From Chthonomonas sp. (lineage in GTDB: Bacteria; Armatimonadota; Fimbriimonadia; Fimbriimonadales; Fimbriimonadaceae), in assembly GCA_016788585.1 (NCBI GenBank), contig JAEURP010000026.1, positions 106,002 through 170,001 of the forward strand: a stretch of 64,000 nt of DNA. Direction: 5' to 3'. The position numbers and the translations under genes are program-made. Numbering within the stretch: the first letter of the stretch is position 1; the number at the start of each line of letters is the position of its first letter. The notes under the pieces were generated by a model. It made no database searches and was not told the DNA's origin. It worked only from the letters and a program-made list of their open reading frames with translations. Below are positions 52,472-59,183 of the stretch, piece after piece.

Positions 52472-54337
52472 ATGAGTTACGAAGAGTCCTATTTGTATCG
52501 TCTGCGGCATTCGGCCGCTCACTTGCTCGCCCAAGCGGTTCAAGAGCTTTATCCCGGCGTCAAACTCGCCATCGGCCCTCCAATCGAGAATGGCTTCTAC
52601 TACGACATGGAGCTTCCCGAGCCCCTTCGCGAAGAAGAACTAGCCAAGATCGAGAAGCGCATGAAGGAGCTAGCCAAGCTCGATCAGCGTATTGAGAGAA
52701 CCGAAGTTTCTCGTGAGAACGCCAGGAATTTGATCTTGGATCAGTCGATCCCCGGCATGGGGCAGGCTGTCGCGGACTACAAGCTCCAACTCCTTGATGC
52801 CGTTCCCGAAGGCGACGCGATCAGTTTTTATGACCAAAAGCGAACTGGGTATGATGGCGTCGAGCACCGCTTCATTGACCTTTGCCGCGGCCCGCACGTG
52901 GACTCGACCAAGGAAATCAAGAACTTCAAGCTCATGTCTATCGCCGGAGCCTACTGGCGCGGCGACGTGAAGAACAAGCAGCTTACGCGAATCTATGGCA
53001 CGGCTTTCGAGACTCCGGAGGAGCTAGAGCAACACCTTGTAATGCTGGAGGAAGCCAAGAAGCGCGACCACCGCGTGCTTGGCAAAGAGCTCGGCCTCTT
53101 CATGTTCTCGCCCGTCGTTGGCACGGGGCTCGCACTGTGGCTTCCGAAGGGCGCGACGCTACGCAACACGATGGTAGAGTTCCTACAAAAGGAGCAGCTC
53201 AAGCGAGGCTACGAGCCGGTAGTTACACCCAACATCGCAAGCATCAAACTCTACGAGAAGTCCGGCCACATCATCAATTACCGCGACAAGATGTTCCCGT
53301 TCATGGAGGATCTGAACTCAGAAGGCGAGGTGAGCGACACATTTATTCTCAAGCCGATGAACTGCCCGTTCCACATTGAGATCTACAAATCTCAGATGCG
53401 GTCGTATCGCGACTTGCCGGTGCGCTACGCGGAGTTCGGCACGGTGTATCGCTACGAACAGTCTGGTGAGGTTGCGGGCATTTTGCGCGCCCGCGGCTTT
53501 ACCCAAGACGATGCCCACCTCTTCGTAACGCCCGATCAGCTCCAAGATGAGTTCATTGGCGTGGTCGAGGTGATTCAGGCGGTTCTTGAGAAGCTCGGAC
53601 TTACTAATTTCCGAGTCCGGGTCGGAACCAAAGACCCTGGTAGCGACAAGTACATTGGCCACGATGATAATTGGCAGCTTGCTACCGACGCAATCCTCAA
53701 CGCTTGCAAGAAGCTAAACATGGATTACGAGGTCTCGCCTGGCGACGCGGCATTTTATGGGCCGAAGCTCGACATCATCATCAAGGACGCGCTTGGTCGC
53801 GACTGGCAGATGGGCACGGTGCAGGTGGACTACAACCTTCCCGAGCGATTCGAGCTCGAATACATCGGTGAGGACAGTAAGCCGCACCGCCCGGTCATGA
53901 TTCACCGTGCGCCATTTGGTTCGCTAGAGCGGATGATCGGTTTGCTTACCGAGCAATATGCGGGTGCCTTTCCTCTTTGGCTCGCCCCGACTCAGGTCGC
54001 GATGCTTCCAATTGCCGACCGGCACGTTCGGTATGCGCAGGAGATTGCGGCGGCGTTGCAGGGTCACCCTAGCCACGGCTACACGCCAGAAGGCGAAGTT
54101 AGCTGGTCGCCAATTCAAGCCAAGTCTGAAAACCGCTTCCGAGTCTTCGTGGACGCCAGCCGCGAGACTCTCGGCAAGAAAATCCGCGAAAATCAGCGAT
54201 CTAAGGTGCCTTACATGCTCATCTGCGGTGACAATGACATCGAGAATGGCACGGTTGGCGTTCGCCACCGCGAGCAAGGCGACTTGGGCGCGATGAAGAT
54301 CGAGGACTTGTTCGCGAAGCTAGACAGCGAAGTGTAG
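52472..54337 (+). CDS. thrS: Threonyl-tRNA synthetase lacking the TGS domain
   Basis: This 621-residue enzyme begins directly in the editing domain: HSAAHLLAQA (H-x3-H) and DLCRGPHVDST (C-x3-H) form the editing zinc site. The catalytic domain has MNCPFH (C298, zinc), FTQDDAHLF and MIHRAPFGSLERM (motif 3), and the anticodon domain ends the protein. The usual 60-residue N-terminal TGS domain is absent. The gene sits alone, and its stop forms part of a large inverted repeat. Confidence 0.96.
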   Translation: MSYEESYLYRLRHSAAHLLAQAVQELYPGVKLAIGPPIENGFYYDMELPEPLREEELAKIEKRMKELAKLDQRIERTEVSRENARNLILDQSIPGMGQAVADYKLQLLDAVPEGDAISFYDQKRTGYDGVEHRFIDLCRGPHVDSTKEIKNFKLMSIAGAYWRGDVKNKQLTRIYGTAFETPEELEQHLVMLEEAKKRDHRVLGKELGLFMFSPVVGTGLALWLPKGATLRNTMVEFLQKEQLKRGYEPVVTPNIASIKLYEKSGHIINYRDKMFPFMEDLNSEGEVSDTFILKPMNCPFHIEIYKSQMRSYRDLPVRYAEFGTVYRYEQSGEVAGILRARGFTQDDAHLFVTPDQLQDEFIGVVEVIQAVLEKLGLTNFRVRVGTKDPGSDKYIGHDDNWQLATDAILNACKKLNMDYEVSPGDAAFYGPKLDIIIKDALGRDWQMGTVQVDYNLPERFELEYIGEDSKPHRPVMIHRAPFGSLERMIGLLTEQYAGAFPLWLAPTQVAMLPIADRHVRYAQEIAAALQGHPSHGYTPEGEVSWSPIQAKSENRFRVFVDASRETLGKKIRENQRSKVPYMLICGDNDIENGTVGVRHREQGDLGAMKIEDLFAKLDSEV

Positions 54338-54414
54338 CGAAGTACGAAGTATGAGTGACGACCTACGAATTGAACACAGTTCGTCCTTCGCCACTCGTAC
54401 TTCGTACTTCGCTA
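54335..54414. repeat. 23-bp inverted repeat shared by two convergent stop codons
   Basis: The left arm (54335-54357) and right arm (54392-54414) are complementary at 22 of 23 positions, with a 34-nt loop. The outermost triplets are the TAG stops of thrS (plus) and the pilin gene (minus). The arms contain the repeated unit CGAAGTA. The likely function is a bidirectional terminator, though there is no T run. Confidence 0.85.
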
Positions 54415-54750
54415 AGGAGTCCAGGCGCCGAGCGATCCGTGTGCAGAACACGACGGCTCGGTATCGACATTATTGATCGTGTACACGCCCGAAACTGGGC
54501 AAATGGGCATCTGACCCTTGATAAAGATTGGCGCAATATCAGCAGCCGTCGGCGTTGAACTGCCTGGGAGGTTATTTTCCATGGCCCAACGCGCCTTTGC
54601 ATTATCAATCTCATAGAGATTCTTCATGCAGGTGCGCGTACGTGAACTCTCGCGAGCCCGCACCCATTGGGGGACCGCAATGGACAAGAGAACCCCAATG
54701 ATCAGCACCACGATCATGATTTCGACCAACGTGAAGCCCTTTCGTCGCAT
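54412..54750 (-). CDS. Type IV pilin-like prepilin
   Basis: The 112-residue protein begins MRRKGFTLVEIMIVVLIIGVL, a prepilin peptidase site and pilin helix. The short C-terminal domain ends with ICPVSGVYTINNVDTEPSCS, common in small pilins of Armatimonadota/Verrucomicrobiota. ATG 54750 is chosen because it places the cleavage site at the usual distance; the open frame begins 13 codons earlier. It probably forms fibres for adhesion or DNA uptake together with pilus genes elsewhere. Confidence 0.88.
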   Translation of the reverse strand: MRRKGFTLVEIMIVVLIIGVLLSIAVPQWVRARESSRTRTCMKNLYEIDNAKARWAMENNLPGSSTPTAADIAPIFIKGQMPICPVSGVYTINNVDTEPSCSAHGSLGAWTP

Positions 54751-54806
54751 TACCGTACCTATTCCATAGTTTCGGCACGATCGGGACAAGACTTTAGAAA
54801 AGAAAT

Positions 54807-55688
54807 TTATGGCTTTGCGCCGTCATCGACCCATTTTGCGATCTTGTCGATTTCTGCCTTGGGCATCGAGCCGCCCCGTGGCATCGCTCCTGTCCGCATT
54901 GCATTTACCAAAATGCTACGAGCCGAATCGCCCGGGCGAACCGTATTCGAGCTCATCAAGGCATCGTAGTTCGTCGTATTGAGATTCTTCTGAGCCCGAC
55001 CTCCACCATGGCAGCGCCCGCAATACTGCTGAAAGACGGGCAAGACATCGGCGTACGACATTGCCACAACGGTTCCATCATCGAGCTTTGCATCGGCTGG
55101 CGGAACCCAAGCAAAGACGGTATCAGCCAATGCCTTATCGGTTACCTTGATCTCAGTGACTTGCACGAAATATTGCACATTGTCCTTTGTGAACGTTCCA
55201 CCGCGAAAAACACCCGCAACAGCATCGAACATCTGCGTCACGGCCCCCGTCGCCTTGCTGATTTTGATCTCTTGAAGGATAACTCCCTTCTGGTTGACTT
55301 CCTCACCAGGCTTGGCCGACGTGATGGACTTTGCGAATTCTGGGTCGAGGAAGGCAGACCACGCCCAAGTCGGTTCATTCTGCAAAAGCTTCAGCAAAGT
55401 CGGCTTCGTTGCCTCGCCCTGCGTGTAGAGCTTTTTAGCCTTGTCGTAGACCGACAGCGTTTTTCCGTCACTCACCCACAGTTTCGCTGGTGACTCGAGC
55501 CGCAGTTTCAAGTCGCGCGAGAGGCTCAAGGAATAGTCCTGAGGTGACGCGCCCGCCTGAACTACCTTGAATTTAATGCTTAGAGAAGCTGCCTTTTGCA
55601 TGGTGGCAACATGGGACTCAACCGGTCCGGGGGCAGACATTGTTAGGGCCAGCAGTGGCACAAGGGCGGTGAGGAGAAGCGCTTTCAT
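54807..55688 (-). CDS. LolA-like domain fused to a cytochrome c domain
   Basis: This 293-residue protein has a signal peptide (MKALLLTALVPLLALTMSA). Residues 25-195 resemble LolA/DUF2092-type lipid-binding domains (SLSRDLKLRLESPAKLWVSDGKTLSVYDKAKKLY). Residues 210-293 form a small c-type cytochrome: SYADVLPVFQQYCGRCHGGG (heme motif C223-x2-C226-H227), then a probable axial Met (GAMPRGG or SMPKAEI). No other redox genes adjoin. The fusion suggests heme-dependent action on, or delivery of, a lipid-type ligand. Confidence 0.8.
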   Translation of the reverse strand: MKALLLTALVPLLALTMSAPGPVESHVATMQKAASLSIKFKVVQAGASPQDYSLSLSRDLKLRLESPAKLWVSDGKTLSVYDKAKKLYTQGEATKPTLLKLLQNEPTWAWSAFLDPEFAKSITSAKPGEEVNQKGVILQEIKISKATGAVTQMFDAVAGVFRGGTFTKDNVQYFVQVTEIKVTDKALADTVFAWVPPADAKLDDGTVVAMSYADVLPVFQQYCGRCHGGGRAQKNLNTTNYDALMSSNTVRPGDSARSILVNAMRTGAMPRGGSMPKAEIDKIAKWVDDGAKP

Positions 55689-55738
55689 TTTTGGGCAGGT
55701 TACCGGAACTAACGACTGGAAGTGATCTAAGGTTCAGT

Positions 55739-56668
55739 CTAATCCGGAAATCTGAACCGCGCCAGGAGTGGGCGGTGATCCGAGCCCAAGTGCGGCCCAA
55801 CCTCTGCGCTCAAGACATTGAAGCCGCGGGAATACAAATGATCAATGAGGATGATGGGAAGACCTGCCGGATAGGTGAAGCCGAGCCCCGTCCCCACCTT
55901 GTCAAATGCGTTGGTGTAGCTCTCACAGAGCGCTCGAACCAAGCCATAGCGCGGAGGCGAGTTGAGATCTCCGCCGAAAATGGTCGGTAAATTTGAGCTG
56001 GCGAGCACCTGGCGAATCTGATCGAGCTCACCCACCTTATCGCCCATCACCTTGCCCCATCCGCCTCGAAGGGCCGACATCTGGGGTGCCGAAAGATGGG
56101 TTTCGACGGCGCGATAGCGGGTGCCATGAGCATCAATCTCGGCGGTCAGGATCGCGCGAGTCTTGGGGAAGCTACAAAGCGGAATGGCCTCCGACTTCAC
56201 GATTGGATAGCGCGAGGCGATCATGTTCTTTTTGGCTTCGAAGAAATGCCAGTCGGGCAATGCCGCGCGAAGTTCCTTGCCCGGACCGCCCGAGTTCTCC
56301 TGCAAGAAGACCAAATCGACCTCTTGCTTCTTCACAAAGTTGGCGAGTTCCGGAATGGAGTCGTTGCTGACCAAGACATTGAAGCTCATCACTTGAATAC
56401 CTTCGACATCGTTACGCCCGTCCGACCAACGGAAGTCGAGAGTGAAAATCGAGACAACCATCACGCCAACAGCAACCCGCGAGGCCCGCTTCCAAGTCTC
56501 CTTCCGAGCGAATCCAACAATGGCGACGAGCCAAAGCGGGAAGAGCATTAGGTAGGGCGGCATGATCGTGAACATCGCATGCAGGCTCCACTCCATCGGC
56601 ATGAACGGCGCGGCAATGAGCAGTGCGCAATAGGCGATCAAGCATCCCCAGAAAATCCTCGCCTTCAC
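55739..56668 (-). CDS. Membrane-anchored endonuclease/exonuclease/phosphatase family protein
   Basis: This 309-residue protein has three N-terminal membrane helices (to about 80) and an EEP domain: VMSFNVL, VDLVFLQEN, THLSAPQ, FGGDLNSPP and the C-terminal HLGSDHRPLL. The catalytic His/Asp and metal Glu residues are present. EEP enzymes cut nucleic acids or phosphoester lipids; the membrane anchor suggests an extracytoplasmic phosphodiesterase. The start is GTG 56668. Confidence 0.88.
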   Translation of the reverse strand: MKARIFWGCLIAYCALLIAAPFMPMEWSLHAMFTIMPPYLMLFPLWLVAIVGFARKETWKRASRVAVGVMVVSIFTLDFRWSDGRNDVEGIQVMSFNVLVSNDSIPELANFVKKQEVDLVFLQENSGGPGKELRAALPDWHFFEAKKNMIASRYPIVKSEAIPLCSFPKTRAILTAEIDAHGTRYRAVETHLSAPQMSALRGGWGKVMGDKVGELDQIRQVLASSNLPTIFGGDLNSPPRYGLVRALCESYTNAFDKVGTGLGFTYPAGLPIILIDHLYSRGFNVLSAEVGPHLGSDHRPLLARFRFPD

Positions 56669-56766
56669 CTTAGGAATAACCCCGTCATTCGAAAACCTGT
56701 GCCCAACTAGGCACTTTGACCAAACACGTGGGCCTCTGCGACTTAAACTTGTCGTAAACTACGAGC

Positions 56767-57039
56767 ATGAGCGAGCGAGCCGAGTCTCGACCGTGGTTCA
56801 GCGACAATTGTGGAGCCCTGAATAGTGGACCATGTTGCGCCCAGTGTGCACGCGATGCCCCAACGCGAGCTCTTTTCCCTGAACCCCAAGGTGAAATGCG
56901 AGACGGTATTCCTCTCGGCGGGCTCGCAGGGGTTGGCAAGTGGCCAAAGTTCATGGCCCTAGCCGTACTTATCGGCTTAGTCGGTCCAGTTGTGCTATCG
57001 CTCCTATGGACAGTGGCCCAACGCCTGACGCTGTATTGA
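56767..57039 (+). CDS. Small membrane protein with Cys-rich N-terminus
   Basis: This 90-residue protein begins MSERAESRPWFSDNCGALNSG, followed by a CCAQC cluster and a single membrane helix (FMALAVLIGLVGPVVLSLLW). The Cys pattern may bind a metal. No family is recognised. It lies between two minus-strand genes and uses ATG 56767. Confidence 0.5.
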   Translation: MSERAESRPWFSDNCGALNSGPCCAQCARDAPTRALFPEPQGEMRDGIPLGGLAGVGKWPKFMALAVLIGLVGPVVLSLLWTVAQRLTLY

Positions 57040-57046
57040 TTAGAAC

Positions 57047-57586
57047 CTACTTCTCAAGTTCTGACTTGATCGCGGCGAGCCGTTCGCTCCAATACGCCCT
57101 CGCGCCGTCGGCTTCGTCTCGTTCGGGGATACGTTTGTGATTCAACGTAATCCCGACTTTGGGACCCGTTATTGCAAACTGCACTTCAATATCGGTCTCG
57201 CCCTTTCCTTCGGTTTGCCAGACGGCGCGGATGTCTTTGCCGTCACGAACGCGTGTGATGTTGCTGAATTCGCCCTCCAGCGCCTTCTGGACTTTCTCCA
57301 TTGGCGCGGCGATGGTTTTGGTGCTGCAGATGTGATAGCCCTCGGGGCGGCCGTCCTTCTGCACCCGGCCAATGCGCTTCTCGTACTCGACCCAAATGGT
57401 CGTCGCCCACCAGACTTTTTCCACGCCTCGGTCGCCGTCGACGATCCAGACCGTTGCATCACGCCTCCGGTCGGCGATTTCTGCATTCGCTTTGATGGCT
57501 TCGGCCCATTGGTCAAAGGTCTTCCCTGTCGCGGCTTTGCACGCCTCGTCGGTAACGGGAAAGTCGGACTTCACGTTGATCGGCAT
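57047..57586 (-). CDS. DUF4287/SRPBCC-like protein
   Basis: This 179-residue protein begins MPINVKSDFPV. The first 60 residues fit DUF4287 (ACKAATGKTFDQWAEAI), and the rest is a START/SRPBCC-like segment (STKTIAAPMEKVQKALEG, then IEVQFAITGPKVGITLNH). Two-domain proteins of this kind are common and of unknown activity. ATG 57586 is used; the open frame begins with TTG 57592. Confidence 0.7.
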   Translation of the reverse strand: MPINVKSDFPVTDEACKAATGKTFDQWAEAIKANAEIADRRRDATVWIVDGDRGVEKVWWATTIWVEYEKRIGRVQKDGRPEGYHICSTKTIAAPMEKVQKALEGEFSNITRVRDGKDIRAVWQTEGKGETDIEVQFAITGPKVGITLNHKRIPERDEADGARAYWSERLAAIKSELEK

Positions 57587-57764
57587 GATCAAATTATTGC
57601 AAATTCATCCGTATATTGCAGTACTCTCTCTAATGGTTGGTTCCTATCATGGAAAGCGTGCTGCACTGCCCACTCAGACCTCACCCCTATTCTAGGAGTC
57701 CCGCGCGATGGCAAGGGAAGCTCGAACAGGAGAGGGGTTTACTGTTTTGGCACCGACCAAACTC

Positions 57765-58868
57765 CTACTTCCTCTCCCCCACCAAGAATGACATCAGCGA
57801 CCCGCCGCCCGGATCGCTGAACTTGCCAGCAACTGCGATTTCCATCGGCGAGGGGTCTTTTGACTGGCGAGAAGGCTGCACAAAGTACTCACCTTCTCCC
57901 TTGAGAATGAGATACTGCGCGACCACGCCACCGTCGCTATTCACCGCACCCCACACTCCTTTGGACAGCCAAAACTTTTGCAGGTCAAAGAGGTTCCATC
58001 CTGCCCCCAAATCTTCCCCCGCGCGGAGGCGGCGAATGCTCTCGTTTTCCGTATCCGGCTCCATCACAAAGAGGGCGTAGAGTTTGGAGCTGTCGCGGTT
58101 CCATGCCATGGATACTCGGGAAGTCCGAATGTGGTCGGTGAGCGGAATATGCCCGGCATCGGTCGGCTTGTCCTCCGTACGCGGGAGTTTTGTGCCGGGT
58201 TCAATCGGAATCTTTGGATAGAGCGCTATGGCGAGTGGCTTCCCTTCTAGCACGAGGCACTGCGCACCGTCAGCGGCTGTCTCGAACTCGCTCAGGTCGG
58301 CCCATTTGGGTTTGAACCGGACTGCGAACTCACCAGTTTTGAGTTGCCCAAACATCCAGCGATGCCGCCCGACATTGTGCCGCGCCACGCCGTCGATAAC
58401 GACGGGCCCAATGTGCCTCGCAAGACCGCCTTGCGCCTCGGTCGAACGGTCGTAGGCAAAGAACAGACCGTTCCACGCCGCCACCGTGTTCCACCGCCAA
58501 TTCAAGCCTGTCCCAACGCTGGCGATGCCCTTCGGAAAGTAGTCGGTCAGGTTGTCATCGGGCTTCTCGTCGTAACGATCTTGGTCGTAGACTCCGAACT
58601 CTAGCAGTGGATTGGCCTGGAAATCAAACTCTAGTAGCGTAAGGCGGGTGCCATCGCTCGAGGTCTTCATCCACTTCTTAACTCCGTCGGCGACAGGTTC
58701 TTGCTTTGCGGCGACCCATGGCCACGACGTGTCCATCTGCGGCGAGATCACTTTTGGCGGCGGCGAAGCCTGGGGTTGGCAACCGGTGATAGCGAGAAGA
58801 AACAAAGCAAGTGGTACTTGCGCGATCTGTTCAACACTCTTACCGCCCATCTGGCCCGAGGTTATCAT
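57765..58868 (-). CDS. Lipoprotein with phosphodiester glycosidase-like domain
   Basis: This 367-residue protein begins MITSGQMGGKSVEQ and has a lipoprotein signal (VPLALFLLAITGC). The mature part has AAWNGLFFAYD, GPVVIDGVARHNVGRHRWMFG and GAVNSDGGVVAQYLI, which together suggest the NAGPA-like phosphodiester glycosidase fold; the match is tentative. ATG 58868 overlaps the TGA of the upstream membrane protein (ATGA), so the two are coupled. Confidence 0.6.
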   Translation of the reverse strand: MITSGQMGGKSVEQIAQVPLALFLLAITGCQPQASPPPKVISPQMDTSWPWVAAKQEPVADGVKKWMKTSSDGTRLTLLEFDFQANPLLEFGVYDQDRYDEKPDDNLTDYFPKGIASVGTGLNWRWNTVAAWNGLFFAYDRSTEAQGGLARHIGPVVIDGVARHNVGRHRWMFGQLKTGEFAVRFKPKWADLSEFETAADGAQCLVLEGKPLAIALYPKIPIEPGTKLPRTEDKPTDAGHIPLTDHIRTSRVSMAWNRDSSKLYALFVMEPDTENESIRRLRAGEDLGAGWNLFDLQKFWLSKGVWGAVNSDGGVVAQYLILKGEGEYFVQPSRQSKDPSPMEIAVAGKFSDPGGGSLMSFLVGERK

Positions 58869-59146
58869 GGCAGCGACCCCCAGAACACATTGACCGCGAT
58901 CCAGGTGGCATAGCCTGCAGTCGCGGTAGCAATGATGGCGAGGCACCACCGGCCCCAGCCAACCGCCTCGCCAACTCTCGTCGATCTGCGCATCCCCAGT
59001 GCGAAGAGCAATGTCAACCCGGCGACTACCACGAGCACGCAGTAGATCCCTAAGTAGCTATCACGCTTGTCGAGGAATATCTGCAAAGGTTCTCTTCCTT
59101 GGGCCCAGGGGATGTGCAAGATCCTGGCCAAACATGTAGCATCCAT
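58865..59146 (-). CDS. Small membrane protein, coupled to a lipoprotein
   Basis: This 93-residue protein (MDATCLARILHIPWAQGREP) has two membrane helices (YLGIYCVLVVVAGLTLLFAL and WCLAIIATATAGYATWIAVNV). No family is recognised. Its TGA overlaps the ATG of the following lipoprotein. The start ATG 59146 lies 38 nt from the divergent large-protein gene. Confidence 0.6.
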   Translation of the reverse strand: MDATCLARILHIPWAQGREPLQIFLDKRDSYLGIYCVLVVVAGLTLLFALGMRRSTRVGEAVGWGRWCLAIIATATAGYATWIAVNVFWGSLP

Positions 59147-59171
59147 ATTACCGACCACCCACAAAAACCCC

Positions 59172-59177
59172 TATACT
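59172..59177 (+). promoter_or_regulatory. Probable -10 box of the large surface protein gene
   Basis: TATACT at 59172-59177 lies 6 nt before ATG 59184, predicting a leaderless transcript. A TTACCG at 59148-59153 could be the -35 with an 18-nt spacer. Confidence 0.45.
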
Positions 59178-59183
59178 AAAACC

